Positions 42,586-55,637 of a DNA stretch of 64,000 nucleotides are shown here, piece by piece. The stretch's first letter is position 1; every line of letters starts with the position of its first letter. Position numbers and translations under genes: made by a program. This stretch comes from Ovis canadensis (lineage: Eukaryota > Chordata > Mammalia > Artiodactyla > Bovidae). The DNA is taken from positions 216,255,501 through 216,319,500 of the forward strand of contig NC_091246.1 in assembly GCF_042477335.2 (NCBI RefSeq), in the 5' to 3' direction. Below the pieces are notes generated by a model that saw nothing but the letters and a program-made list of their open reading frames with translations, made no database searches and had not been told where the DNA came from.

Positions 42586-43624
42586 AGGGATTTGAATTAT
42601 AATCATCTCAGTTATGGACGAATTCAAAGGGAGAGATTTTCCCTTCAAGATGCAAACCTTGATGTTTTGCAGAAACACATGAAAATATTTGTCAAATAGC
42701 TGGATGAGAGTAACATTTTATGGAATTCCAAAACTAAAACCTAGAGAATTTGGATAATGATGAAATATTTATTAACATGTGCAACAGAAAACCTGAAAAT
42801 GCTGTTCTCTGTGAAGAGAATGCTAGTAGATCAAAGGCAAAGAAAAAGACATACCAAAAAGGGAAACTTTTTTTGTTTGTTTTAAATCATATGCTACCTT
42901 TCAAAACTCAATTCAAGTACTTTTTTTGTTGTTGTTTTTAACAAGATGAGGCCAACAGAAAGTTTCCAGGATGTTTATTCTGACACATAGGTTTTTTTTT
43001 ACCCTGCCACATTTGTAGCCATAGAGAAAGATACTGTCAGGCTGACTTATTGAAGGAGTTCTCCACAGTCAAGCAAAATAAAATTTTGATAAAAGACTAA
43101 ATAATGAAGTGATAAATTGTTTATGGCACTTGAAAGGTAAAGAGTTACTTTTGCAAGAGTTATATGTATTGATTGGCTTTATGAAAAATCTTTGCCCTAG
43201 ACAGCAGAGGAGCTGTGTGTCATACTTAATAATTAAAAGGAAAAAGAAACACTGAAAGATTTAATAATCACTCAACCTGACAAGTAGTGTGCATTTCACA
43301 CAAGAGGTTCAGTAGTGATACACATGTATGGATTATGTGCACTCACATGTTTATGTCAGATGTTAGCCAAATCAATTATAATATCAAATTAGAGAGGGGA
43401 AGGGGAACATGCAGAAAGAGTGGATTTGTCAGCAAGGTTCAGAGTTTACTTAATATTTTATAATTTATATATCGACTTTGTGAAAAATGACAACAGTGAA
43501 ATATTTTCCAAACTATATTTTCAGAAACTCTCAGGCTACAGGCAATGTTGTCCTCAGAACAGCCATTAGTGAAGAAGAGGATATCACACATTCTCAATTA
43601 ATTGAAAATCCATGCCGTGGAACA
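42586..43624. other. Unique AT-rich intergenic DNA
   Basis: No gene or repeat recognised in about 1 kb. Short T and GTT runs lie near 42865-42935. Confidence 0.45.
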
Positions 43625-43815
43625 CCATCTTTGGTAGTACAGTGGCTAAGACTCTGTGCTTCCAATGCAGGGGGCTAGGTTTGGTCCCTGGTCAGGAAAC
43701 TAGATCTCATGTGCTGTGGCTAAGAGTTCACAGGCAGCAGTGAAGATCAAAGATCCCACATGCCCCAACTAAGAACGACCTGGCACAGCCAAATAAATAA
43801 ACAATTTTTAAAAAA
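43625..43815 (+). mobile_element. CHR-type tRNA SINE
   Basis: tggtagtacagtggctaaga, cttccaatgcagggggctag and ggtttggtccctggtcagga, then gatcccacatgccccaacta and an A-rich tail with aataaataaa. Confidence 0.85.
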
Positions 43816-43862
43816 TGAAAGGAAAAGCTATGCCTTTCTCATGTCCTTTTTCTTTGAGTAAG

Positions 43863-44063
43863 TGAATGAAGTCACTCAGTCGTGTCCGACTCTTTGCGAC
43901 CCCATGGACCTGTGGCCTATCAGGCTCCTCCGTCCACGGGATTTTCCAGGCAAGAGAGCTGGAGTGGATTGCCATTTCCTTCTCCAGGGGATCTTCCCGA
44001 CTCAGGAATCAAACCCGGGTCTCCAGCATTGCAGGCAGATGCTTTACCGTCTGAGCCATAATT
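43863..44063 (-). mobile_element. Bov-tA SINE
   Basis: gtcactcagtcgtgtccgac to the head at gctttaccgtctgagccata, antisense. Well preserved. Confidence 0.92.
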
Positions 44064-44635
44064 GGGTACATATTCTTTGTATTTGTTAAAACTGGTATTC
44101 CCAATTACTAACAGCTCAGTTCCTGTAAGATAACTTCCATATTAGTCTGCTTCTACATGCACAGATCTGTAGCTTTGGGCATATGATCAAATCTTTAAAA
44201 ATCGATTTATTTATTTATTTACTTTGTCAGTTAAATGGAGTGAGATATTTTATTAATTGGTAGTCTCCTTGCACAGTGCCAAGACTGGGTGTTCAGTATC
44301 TACGCATGTCTTTTCCTTTTCTCATAGAAACTGATTGCTCTGTCTACCTAGTGATTCATGATGGGATAGTGCTATTTTGAAAGCATTAGGAAAATCATGG
44401 ATTTCAGAACCTTCCACTTACTCATCAGTCATTTGAGGATATTGAGAAAAGTGAGACAAAGCATCTAGCTGAGCTGCTAGCATGTAATATCATAAATGCT
44501 AGTTTGATTTTCTTTCTTTTCTTAATTTAAAGGGACTGTTTTTGAGACAATAATTGACTACATTAGATTTAAGAAATATAACAATCTGATATTTCCCTTA
44601 TTGGATTGGTTTTACCTAAATGAGTAAATGCAATT
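44064..44635. other. Unique intergenic DNA
   Basis: Nothing recognised apart from a short (ttta)n run at 44205-44222. Confidence 0.45.
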
Positions 44636-44829
44636 TGTTGTTGCTTAGTTGCTAAGTCGTGTGCGACTCTTCTGTGACCCCATTGACTATAACCAGGCTC
44701 CTCTGTACTAGAGTGGGTTGCCATTTCCTACTTCAGGGGATCTTCCCAACCCAGGGGTTGAACCTGTGTCTCCTGAGATTTCTGCATTGGCAGGAGGATT
44801 CTTTATCACTGAGCCACCAGGGAAGCCCC
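44636..44829 (-). mobile_element. Bov-tA SINE
   Basis: gttgttgcttagttgctaag to the head at tgagccaccagggaagcccc. The body has a deletion after ggctcctctgt. Confidence 0.88.
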
Positions 44830-46701
44830 ATAACAAAATTTACTTGTTAATAAATAACAACTCAATTTTGTCATCTCTAACAAACAATAATTTTTTTAAG
44901 TGACTTAGAAAATCTTGGTTCTCGGAATTCCACTTTGTCTCTATTACATATTGATAAGATTACAGCCAATCTCTTCCTATTTTAACTCCATGAGTAAATT
45001 ATTTCAGCCTATAAAATATTCTCAAAATACAATCAGGGTTTATCACCCATTTATAAAGCTTCACTTGTCCTGGTCCTGGTCTTCTTTTCTTAGAAAGGAA
45101 GCTGATCAATGGAAAAAGGGAGGGAGCCAGGAAGCGGATGTTGACATCTGAACTGAAATCTGCTCTGATCTGAGAAATGAACTTCTGGGTGTTTTGTCTT
45201 CTTTGCTGCAAATGCTGTTTACAAATTGCCAGTCAATGCACTGTGATGCACAAAACCTAGTGCGAAATGGAAATTTCTCTTTTAGGAACCAGGAAATAAG
45301 TTCTGAATAAAAGAATACTCATTCAGTGAAAGGAGATGGTTAGTCTCTCTGGGCATCAGAGTTGACTGGATGCAGAGAAACTGGAAATTTATTCAGAAGT
45401 TTCTGGAACTCTAAAGAACAACAAAAAATCACTGAACATCATCAAAATTCTCAAATTCTATCCAATATGGAAACCAGATGAGTAGTGGTTGCTTTGAATA
45501 GTTTTTAAAGTTGAAATCTGATGGTTTCTAGAGTGGTACTCCTTAGAGATCATATTTTATTCAGGCAGGTTTTATGCATATTGTCAGCCAAGTGTTAAAA
45601 GAAGAAACATCATTGTCATAAGAATAATTTGTCTCTGTATTTCTCATCAATTGCTGTCTCTTCCTTTCTGAATATGGTTGTGTCCTGACCATTGATGGCT
45701 AAATATCCTCTGTCTATTATCTCTTTTCTTCTATCAAAATACAAATCCTGTTCAAGTCTTCAACCTTCTCTATGTGCTCTATGACTCCCAGGAAAGGTGA
45801 TCCCATCTCCAGCTCAAAAGTGATTACTAGTCCTGGACCAGCTGTGAGAATCCTACCTGCCTGTCCAATAACAGATTTCAGCTTTCAACCAGACAGATCA
45901 CAGCACTCTCCTAGAGACTGATAGGAGATGAAAGTTGACATATGACCCAAATCGGTCCAAACATACTAAATAAATGTTGGGTAAATGTAACTTTATTTTT
46001 GGAATAGTTTTTTCTTTGTCCTTCTGGGTCATTCAAGTTGCTGTTTTTGCGACCTTCAAACTTCATGGGTAGGATAATAGTACTTGAAAAGTCCAGAAAC
46101 TATCCCATCTTAAGAAAGCCAATTCATGGAGACAGGCAGAGCCAAGGAAACTGCAGAGAAGCAGGAGTCCTATTTTAACTATACTTGGAGACTCCTTTCT
46201 CAGAACTTCCTACTATTCTACATACTAAATATTGTTTAAGCTAATTAGAGAGGGAATTTCTATTACATGGTGTCCAAGGCATTGTATCTGAAAGGGAAAA
46301 ACTGATCCTATCTTAAGCTCCTGAGAAGGCCCTCCTGAGTTTAATTACACTTTTATAAATTACATTTTACAATTATATTTTTACAAATCCGAGACACTAG
46401 ATAGATCATGTTCAACCCATGATGGTCAAAGATCTTCAGATCCACAAACTCAAAATTTGGGGAAACTGAACTTTCTTTCAATTCCTCACTGGATAAGAAT
46501 GAACCAAGATAATGTATCAGGCTCTGGTGTGTATAGGAAACCAATGATTCCCCACCTTTTTAAATGCCATTTTAGATGAGATTTTCTGTTCCTTGCAACT
46601 GAAAGCATTTACATGAAAGTTAACCCTCTAGAACATATGAGTTTTGGTATATGTCTCACTGAGTTTTCACATTTTGAGTCTGTGATTGACAGTCTAATGA
46701 C
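44830..46701. other. Long unique intergenic stretch
   Basis: Almost 1.9 kb with no recognisable gene, RNA or young repeat. Frames of up to 78 codons show no known motif. Confidence 0.45.
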
Positions 46702-47087
46702 ATCAGTCATTTTTCTTTTTTTTTTTTACTGTTCTTTTTAAAAATTATTTATTTATTTATTTACTTTACTTTACAATACTGTATTGGTTTTGCCATACAT
46801 TGACATGAATCCACCACGGGTGTACATGCGTTCCCAAACATGAACCCCCCTCCCACCTCCCTCCCCATAACATCTCTCTGGGTCATCACCGTGTACCAGC
46901 CCCAAGCATGCTGTATCCTGCGTCAGACATAGACTGGCGATTCGATTCTTACATGATAGTATACATGTTACAATGCCATTCTCTCAAATCATCCCACCCT
47001 CTTCCTCTCCCTCAGAGTCCAAAAGTCCGTTATACGCATCTGTGTCTTTCTTGCTGTCTTGCATACAGGGTCGTCATTGCCATCTTT

Positions 47088-50000
47088 CTAAATTCCATAT
47101 ATATGTGTTAGTATACTGTATTGGTGTTTTTCTTTCTGGCTTATTTCACTCTGCATAATCGGCTCCAGTTTCATCCATCTCATCAGAACTGATTCAAATG
47201 TATTCTTTTTAATGGCTGAGTAATACTCCATTGTGTATATGTACCACAGCTTTCTTATCCATTCATCTGCTGATGGACATCTAGCTTGTTTCCATGTCCT
47301 GGCTATTATAAACAGTGCTGCGATGAACATTGGGGTACATGTGTCTCTTTCAATTCTGGTTTCCTCGGTGTGTATGCCCAGCACTGGGATTGCTGGGTCA
47401 TAAGGTAGGTCTATTTGCAATTTTTTAAGGAATCTCCACACTGTTCTCCAAAGTGGCTGTACTAGTTTGCATTCCCACAAACAGTGTAGGAGGGTTCCCT
47501 TTTCTCCACACCCTCTCCAGCATTTATTGCTTGCAGATTTTTGGATCACAGCCATTCTGACTGGTGTGAAGTGGTACCTCATTGTGGTTTTGATTTGCAT
47601 TTCTCTAATAATGAGTGATGTTGAGCATCTTTTCATGTGTTTGTTAGCCATCCGTATGTCTTCTTTGGAGAACTGTCTATTTAGTTCTTTGGCCCATTTT
47701 TTGATTGGGTCGTGTATTTTTCTGGAATTGAGCTGCATAAGTTGCTTGTATATTTTTGAGATTAGTTGTTTGTCAGTTGCTTCATTTGCTATTATTTTCT
47801 CCCATTCAGAAGGCTGTCTTTCCACCTTGCTTATATTTTCCTTTGTTGTGCAGAAGCTTTTAATTTTTATTAGATCCCATTTGTTTATTTTTGCTTTTAT
47901 TTCCAGTATTCTGGGAGGTGGATCATAGAGGATCCTGGTGTGATTTATGTCTGAGAGTGTTTTGCCTATATTCTCCTCTAGGAGTTTTATAGTTTCTGGT
48001 CTTACATTTAGATCTATAATCCATTTTGAGTTTGTTTTTGTGTGTGGTGTTAGAAAGTGATCTAGTTTCATTCTTTTACAAGTGGTTGACCAGTTTTCCC
48101 AGCACCACTTGCTAAAGAGATTGTCTTTACTCCATTGTATATTCTTGCCTCCTTTGTCACAGATAAGGTGTCCATATGTGTGTGGATTTATCTCTGGGCT
48201 TTCTATTTTGTTCCATTGATCTATATGTCTGTCTTTGTGCCAGTACCATACTGTCTTGATGACTGTGGCTTTGTAGTAGAGCCTGAAGTCCGGCAAGTTG
48301 ATTCCTCCAGTTCCATTCTTCTTTCTCAAGATTGCTTTGGCAATTCGAGGTGTTTTGTATTTCCATACAAATCTTGAAATTATTTGTTCTAGTTCTGTGA
48401 AAAATATGGCTGGTAGCTTGATAGGGATTGCATTGAATTTGTAAATTGCTTTGGGTAGTATACTCATTTTCACTATATTGATTCTTCCGATCCATGAACA
48501 TGGTATATTTCTCCATCTATTAGTGTCCTCTTTGATTTCTTTCATCAGTGTTTTATAGTTTTCTATATATAGGTCTTTAGTTTCTTTAGGTAGATATATT
48601 CCTAAGTATTTTATTCTTTTCGTTGCAATGGTGAATGGAATTGTCTCCTTAATTTCTTTTTCTACTTTCTCATTATTAGTGTATAGGAATGCAAGGGATT
48701 TCTGTGTGTTGATTTTATATCCTGCAACTTTACTATATTCATTGATTAGCTCTAGTAATTTTCTGGTGGAGTCTTTAGGGTTTTCTATGTAGAGGATCAT
48801 GTCATCTGCAAACAGTGAAAGTTTTACTTCTTCTTTTCCAATTTGGATTCCTTTTATTTCTTTTTCTGCTCTGATTGCTGTGGCCAAAACTTCCAAAACT
48901 ATGTTGAATAGTAGCGGTGAAAGTGGGCACCCTTGTCTTGTTCCTGACTTTAGGGGAAATGCTTTCAATTTTTCACCATTGAGGATAATGTTTGCTGTGG
49001 GTTTGTCTTATATAGCTTTTATTATGTTGAGGTATGTTCCTTCTATTCCTGCTTTCTGGAGAGTTTTTATCATAAATGGATGTTGAATTTTGTCAAGGGC
49101 CTTCTCTTCATCTATTGAGATAATCATGGCTTTTATTTTTCAATTTGTTAATGTGGTGAATTACATTGATTGATTTGCAGATATTGAAGAATCCTTGCAT
49201 CCCTGGGATAAAGCCCACTTGGTCATGGTGGATGATCTTTTTAATGAGTTGTTGGATTCTGATTGCTAGAATTTTGTTGAGGAGTTTTGCATCTATGTTC
49301 ATCAGTGATATTGGCCTGTAGTTTTCTTTTTTTGTAGTATCTTTGTCAGGTTTTGGTATTAGGGTGATGGTGGCCTCATAGAATGAGTTTGGAAGTTTAT
49401 CTTCCTCTGAAATTTTCTGGAAGAGTTTGAGTAGGATAGGTGTTAGCTCTTCTCTAAATTTTTGGTAGAATTCAGCTGTGAAGCCATCTGGATCTGGGCT
49501 TTTGTTTGCTGGAAGATTTCTGATTACAGTTTCAATTTCCGTGCTTGTGATGGGTCTGTTAAGATTTTCTATTTCTTCCTGGTTCAGTTTTGGAAAGTTG
49601 TACTTTTCTAAGAATTTGTCCATTTCTTCCACGTTGTCCATTTTATTGGCATATAACTGCTGATAGTAGTCTCTTATGATCCTTTGTATTTCTGTGTTGT
49701 CTGTTGTGATCTCTCCATTTTCGTTTCTAATTTTATTGATTTGATTTTTCTCTCTTTGCTTCTTGATGAGTCTGGCTAATGGTTTGTCAATTTTATTTAT
49801 CCTTTCAAAGAACCAGCTTTTGGCTTTGTGGATTTTTGCTACGGTCTCTTTTGTTTCCTTTGCATTTATTTCTGCCCTGATTTTTAAGATTTCTTTCCTT
49901 CTACTAACTCTGGGGTTCTCCAATTCTTCCTTTTCTAGTTGCTTTAGGTGTAGAGTTAGGTTTTTATTTGACTTTTTTCTTGTTTCTTGAGGTATGCCTG

Positions 50001-50900
50001 TATTGCTATGAACTTTCCTCTTAGCACTGCTTTTATAGTGTCCCACAGGTTTTGGGTTGTTGTGTTTTCATTTTCATTCGTTTCTATGCATATTTTGATT
50101 TCTTTTTTGATTTCTTCTGTGATTTGTTGGTTATTCAGAAGTGTGTTGTTCAACCTCCATATGTTGGAATTTTTAATAGTTTTTCTCCTGTAATGAGATC
50201 TAATCTTAATGCATTATGGTCAGAAAAGATGCTTGGAATGATTTCGAATTTTGGAATTTATCAAGTTTAGATTTATGGCCCAGGATGTGATCTATCCTGG
50301 AGATTGTTCCATGAGCACTTGAGAAAAAGGTGAAATTCATTGTTTTGGGGTGAAATGTCCTATAGATATCAATTAGGTCTAACTGGTCTAATGTATCATT
50401 TAAAATTTGCGTTTCTCTGTTGATTTTCTGTTTAGTTGATCTGTCCATAGGTGTGAGTGGGGTATTAAAGTCCCCCACTATCATTCTGTTATTGTTGATT
50501 TCCCCTTTCATACTTGTTAGCATTTGTCTTACATATTGCGGTGCTCCTATATTGGGTGCATATATATTTATAATTGTTATATCTTCTTCTTGGATTGATC
50601 CTTTGATCATTATGTAGTGCCTTCTTTGTCTCTTTTTACAGCCTTTGTTTTAAAGTCTATTTTATCGGATATGAGTATTGCCACTCCTGCTTTCTTTTGG
50701 TCTCTATTTGCATGGTATATCTTTTTCCAGCCCTTCACTTTCAGTCTGTATGTGTCCCTTGTTTTGAGGTGGGTCTCTTGTAAGCAGCATATAGAGGGGT
50801 CTTGTTTTTGTATCCATTCAGCCAGTCTTTGCCTTTTGGTTGGGGCATTCAACCCATTTACGTTTAAGGTAATTATTGATAAGTATGATCCTGTTACCAT
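47088..50900 (-). pseudogene. L1 ORF2 (endonuclease, RT, C-terminal zinc region), frameshifted
   Basis: Read from 50900 leftwards, frame 50610-50900 gives the endonuclease N-terminus (SIITLNVNGLNAPTKRQRL, CCLQETHL) and then shifts at about 50615 through a one-base loss. Frame 50206-50610 continues the endonuclease (IINIYAPN, IVGDFNTPLTPMD, RIDHILGHKS). Frame 49108-50046 starts RT ([37 protein letters not shown]) and slips near 49130. Frame 47088-48968, 626 codons, holds the RT core ([24 protein letters not shown]) and the cysteine-rich C-terminus ([18 protein letters not shown]). ORF2p makes the nick and copies L1 RNA. At least three frame breaks disable this copy, though the catalytic motifs themselves are intact. 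Confidence 0.92.
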
Positions 50901-50951
50901 TTACCTTATTGTTTTGGATTCGGGTTTATACACCCTATTTGTGTTTCCTAT

Positions 50952-51875
50952 CTAGAGAATATCCTTTAGAATTTGTTGGAGAGCTGGTTTGGTGGTGTTG
51001 AATTCTCTCAGCTTTTGCTTGTCTGTAAAGCTTTTGATTTCTCCTTCGTATTTGAATGAGATCCTTGCTGGGTACAGTAATCTGGGCTGTAGGTTATTTT
51101 CTTTCATCACTTTAAGTATGTCTTGCCATTCCCTCCTGGCCTGAAGAGTTTCTATTGAAAGATCAGCTCTTATCCTTATGGGAATCCCCTTGTGTGTTAT
51201 TTGTTGTTTTTCCCTTGCTGCTTTTAATATTTGTTCGTGTTTGATCTTTGTTAATTTGATTAATATGTGTCTTGGGGTGTTTCGCCTTGGGTTTATCCTA
51301 TTTGGAACTCTCTGTGTTTCTTGGACTTGGGTGATTATTTCCTTCCCCATTTTATGGAAGTTTTCAACTATTATCTCCTCAAGGATTTTCTCATGGTCTT
51401 TCTTTTTGTCTTCTTCTTCTGGGACTCCTATAATTCGAGTGTTGGAGCGTTTCATATCGTCCTGGAGGTCTCTGAGATTGTCCTCATTTCTTTTAATTCG
51501 TTTTTCTTGTTTCCTCTCTGATTCATTTATTTCTCCCATTCTATCTTCTATTTCACTAATCCTATCTTCTGCCTCCATTATTCTGCTATTTGTTGCCTCC
51601 AGAGTGTTTCTGATCTCATTTATTGCATTATTCATTATATATTGACTCTTTTTTATTTCTTCTAGGTCCTTGTTAAACCTTTCTTACATCTTCTCAATCC
51701 TTGTCTCTAGGCTATTTATCTGTGATTCCATTTTGATTTCAAGATTTTGGATCATTTTCACTATCAATATTCGGAATTCTTTCTCAGGTAGATTCCCTAC
51801 CTCTTCCTCTTTGGTTTGGTTTGGTGGGCAACTCTCCTGTTCCTTTACCTGCTGAGTATTCCTCTGTCTCTTCAT
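50952..51875 (-). pseudogene. L1 ORF1, one premature stop
   Basis: The N-terminal part is 51684-51875 (63 codons, ending SQINSLETRIEKM). It is followed in the same frame by a TAA at about 51681-51683 and then by the remaining protein (50952-51635 from the next Met). The long part has a coiled coil (about residues 1-55 of that frame), the RRM-like domain (RIIGVPEEEDKK, ENFHKMGKE) and the C-terminal domain (RILIKLTKIKHEQILKAARE-like). ORF1p is the RNA-binding chaperone of L1. A single nonsense change separates this copy from an open frame. Confidence 0.88.
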
Positions 51876-53031
51876 CTTGATTATATTGCTGCGTTTGGGG
51901 TGGCCTTTTTATATTCTGGTAATTTGTGGAGTTCTCTTTATTATGGAGCTTCCTCACTGTGGGTGGGATTGTATCAGTGGCTTGTCTAGGTTTCCTGGTT
52001 AGGGAGGCTTGTGTTGGAGTTCTGGTGGGTGGAGCTGGGTTTCTTCTCTCTGGAGTGCTGTGGAGTGACCAGTAATGGGTTATGAGACATCAAAGGTTTT
52101 GGAGTAACTTTGAGCTGCCTGTATATTGAAGCTCAGGGGTGTGTTCCTGTGTTGCTGGAGAATTTGCATGGTATGTCTTGTTCTGGAACTTGTTGGTCCT
52201 TGGGTGGAGCTTGGTTTCAGTGTAGGTATGGAGGCATTTGATGAGCTCCTATTGCTTAATGTTCCCTGAATTCAGGAGTTCTCTGATGTTTTCAGGCTTT
52301 GGACTTAAGCCTCCTGCTTCTGGTTTTCAGTTTTATTTTTACAGTAGCCTCAAGACTTCTCCATCTATACAGCATCGATGATAAAATATCTAGGTTAAAG
52401 ATGAAAAGTTTCTCCACATTGAGGGACACTCAGAGAGGTTCCCTGAGTTACAAGGAGAAGAGAAGAGGGAGGGGGTAGTTAGAGGTGACTGGAATGAGAT
52501 ACGGTGAGATCAAAAGAGGAGAGAGCAAGCTAGCCAGTAGTCACTTCCTTATGTGCGCTCCATAGTCTGGACCACTCAGAGGTATTTATGGAGTTATACA
52601 GGGAAGAGGAGAGGGAGGAAGTAGACAGAGGTGGCCAGGAGGATAAGAGAGAGGAATGAGAAGGAGAGAGACAAATCCTGCCAGTAACCAGTTCCTTAGG
52701 TGTTCTCCACCGTCTGGAACCCACAGAGATTCACAGAGTTTGATAGAGAAGAGATGGGGGAGAAAAGAGAGAGAGGCCACCTGGTAGAGAAAAAGGAGAG
52801 TCCCAAGGAGGAGAGAGTGGTCAAGCCAGTAATCTCGCTCTCAGGTAAAATTGGGTAGTGAAGTTTGGGTTTTTAAATGTACAAGATTGACAACAAAAAA
52901 CAAAGAGCAAAGATTAAAAATCTAGAGTAGAGATTGGATTTTCAAAAATACAATATTAAAGAAAAGAAGCAGAAGGAAAAAGGAAAAAAGAAAAAAGAAA
53001 AGAAAAGAATAAAAAAGCCACAAGAATTATT

Positions 53032-53033
<2 letters not shown>

Positions 53034-53063
<30 letters not shown>
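53034..53063. repeat. (AC)n microsatellite
   Basis: About 15 uninterrupted AC units inside the L1 5' region. Likely polymorphic in length. Confidence 0.95.
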
Positions 53064-53064
<1 letters not shown>

Positions 53065-53215
53065 AATAACCACCCAAAGACTATATATGGTGTTTGCCTT
53101 TAAAAAAAAAATAAAAAATAAGAGTCTTTTTTTTTGAATAGTAATAATAGGTTATAGAAATAAAAATTAGAGGAGAAATAGCAGACTTCACTATTTTTTT
53201 TAAAGTTAGAAAAAA

Positions 53216-53535
53216 AAGGAATGATTTATTTATTTATTTTTTAGTTTTTTATTTTTTAAATTTTAAAATCTTTAATTCTTACATGCGTTCCCAAACATGA
53301 ACCCCCCTCCCACCTCCCTCCTCATAACATCTCTCTGGGTCATCCCCATGCACCAGCCCCAAGCATGCTGTATCCTGCGTCAGACATAGACTGGCGATTC
53401 AATTCTTACATGATAGTATACATGTTAGAATGCCATTCTCCCAAATCATCCCACCCTCTCCCTCTCCCTCTGAGTCCAAAAGTCCGTTATACACATCTGT
53501 GTCTTTTTTCCTGTCTTGCATACAAGGAATGATTT
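53216..53535 (-). mobile_element. Nested L1 3' end with its own target-site duplication
   Basis: 53228-53523 repeats the L1 3' UTR found at about 46790-47080 (acatgcgttcccaaacatga, catgctgtatcctgcgtcag). The 12-bp word aaggaatgattt flanks it at 53216-53227 and 53524-53535. It is a short, 5'-truncated L1 that inserted into the 5' region of the larger one, in the same orientation. Confidence 0.9.
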
Positions 53536-54817
53536 TAAAAATAGTAAAAATATAACTGGCCCTTCTCTGATGTTGTGGGCAGTGTGGGGTCACTTCCAAG
53601 GCGGTTCCCTCTGTTTAACTTCTTCTTTATGCTGGTTTTTTAGGCTCACAGGTTCAGTCGTGCTATGGGGAGGGGAGATGCTGCAAACAAATAGTGCTGT
53701 CATGTGCACACAGTGTCTCAGCCCCACTGGACCTGTCCCTTCTCGCGGTGCACAAACCGCTCCGGCTCTATGATGCTCAGCCAGGAACCGTCTGAGGCCG
53801 GCCCTAGGCTGCGTGCACTTCCCCGGTCCAAGCCGCTCAGTTTCGGCGCTCAGGCAGCCCTCAGAGGCACAGATTCGGCTGGGACTGCGCTTTGTGCCCT
53901 TCCCAGGTCGGAGTAGCTCAGGAGTTTGGCGAGCGCGATCGCCGCGGCTTGTCACCTTTTCTGCCGCTGCCGCTCAGCTCTTTGGGTGGACCGCTGGCGC
54001 GCCCGGTGAGGCAGACTGTGACTGTCCAGCACCCCCAGAAGTCTTAGCAAAGGAGCCTGCTTGCAGTTAGGTACGTAAAGTCTCTCCGGGTCTGCAATTG
54101 CCCCTTTCCAGTCCTTACAGCTCTGGCTGCCTGTCCCCGGCGGGGGATGGTCTTCAGCTGGCTTTTTCCGTTCCGTCCTTTGTTCTGTGCTCGGTCCTGG
54201 CGGTGTCTTATGTTGGAGCTTTTCGCGTGGTAGCTATCCCACAGTCTGGTTTGCTAGCCCAAGTTAGCTTGTTCTGGTTGCGCGTGAGGCGTTCCTGCCC
54301 GATTCTTACAAAGCACTGCAGCCCGCGCCTCCCGCGTGTCCCTGCCCTGCCCCCACTTCCCAATGGCAGATGCAGGCGTCTGTGCTGCTTTTCCGCTGGG
54401 GGAGTTACTGTTGGGCTTGTAATCTCTTGGTTTTAATTATTTATCTATTTTTCCTTCCTGTTATGTTGCCCTCTGTGTTTCCAAGGCTCGCCACAGACTC
54501 GGCAGGGAGAGTGTTTCCTGGTGTTTGGAAACCTCTCTTCTTAAAATTCCCTTCCTGGGACGGGCTTCCCTTCCCAGGACGGAGCTCCCTCCCCACCTCC
54601 TTGTCTCCTTTTTCATCTTTTATATTTTTTCCTACCTGTTTTTGAAGACAATGGTCTGCTTTTCTGGTTGCCTGATGTCCTCTGCCAGCCTACAGAAGTT
54701 GTTTTGTGGAGTTTGCTCAGCATTGAAATGTTCTTTTGAGGAATTTGTGAGGGAGAAAGTGGTCTTCCTGTCCTATTCCTCCGCCATCTTAGGACCGCCC
54801 CCCATCAGTCACTTTTC

Positions 54818-55637
54818 AAAAAGTCTGAAGGATTTGAAAGGGCCAGAAACCCATTTTTTAAAAATAAATAAATCTTCAATCAGGAAATTAACCCAATGTG
54901 AAGAAATGGACGACATATCTTTTCCCTTTCAAAACTTACAGCCAATAGAGAACCTCTCCTGAGTTCCTTCCTCTACTCCATTCCAGTAGAGACTGTAGCA
55001 GATTGGTTTCCATGAGGCCCTGTGTTTTCCAAGCAGCCACGAGAAATCGAGAGAAAGTAAAAGATCATCTGATCATAATAGCTGTGCTGTGTCTTCACTT
55101 GTCTCAGGCCAAGCACAGTCCATATTCCACAGTAGAAAAATGGCAAAAGTTCATACCTGCAAAACTTTTATTTGTATAATAACATGCTTCATTTTTTTAA
55201 AAACAGTTAAACACTGATATTAATGCTGGGTTTTTCAAATAGTCCTGCTGGAAGATTATTTACATATTTATTGTTCAGAAGTAGTTCTGGAATTATATTT
55301 TTTTGAAACCCTGCTATAACATTTGGCATATTCTTTTGATAATTGTCCACGATAACAGATTTTGTATTCAATGTAGAAATGACATTCAGGAACATCAATG
55401 ACTGAGAGGGACAAATTAGGTGAGTGATTAAATTGGGCAATATGGTTTTTAATCAAAAAAGAATTGTGATGTTAATTAAAAGAAAAACCTATATGTTCAA
55501 GAAAATGCAAAATATTTCCCCTCCAATTTGAATAAGACCAAATCTTCAGAAAAATCCTTTAAAGTTTAATAAATCAACAGAAATTCTTCTGGAAGAATAC
55601 TAGACCTCTAGGAGAAATGCATTCTTATGGTTATGGA
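54818..55637. other. Unique intergenic DNA
   Basis: No gene or repeat recognised. Confidence 0.45.

Larger units (their letters stand above)
51876..54803 (-). promoter_or_regulatory. L1 5' UTR and internal promoter region
   Basis: About 2.9 kb precede ORF1 on the minus strand. The outer ~1.2 kb (53550-54803) is GC-richer with several CpGs and ends in the ccgccatctt (YY1-type) box at 54781-54790, as expected for an L1 promoter. The inner part has purine-rich and AT-rich tracts. Open frames on either strand in this region are promoter sequence and not genes. Confidence 0.78.
46702..54817 (-). mobile_element. Full-length ruminant L1 with target-site duplication
   Basis: The element spans 46716-54803 (8.1 kb). 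Flanks are atcagtcatttttc (46702-46715) and atcagtcacttttc (54804-54817), a 14-bp duplication with one mismatch. At the 3' (left) side is a poly-A tail read as T. At the 5' (right) side the minus strand begins GGGGGGCGGTCCTAAGATGG, a typical L1 start with a YY1-type AAGATGGCGG site. ORF1 and ORF2 are recognisable but each is broken. The 5' region of about 2.9 kb carries a nested L1 piece and a CA repeat. Confidence 0.93.

Noticed and set aside
53550-54962. Host gene in the frames of 70-145 codons
   Set aside because: The DNA up to 54803 is L1 5' UTR read in antisense, and the last frame runs into unrelated flank.
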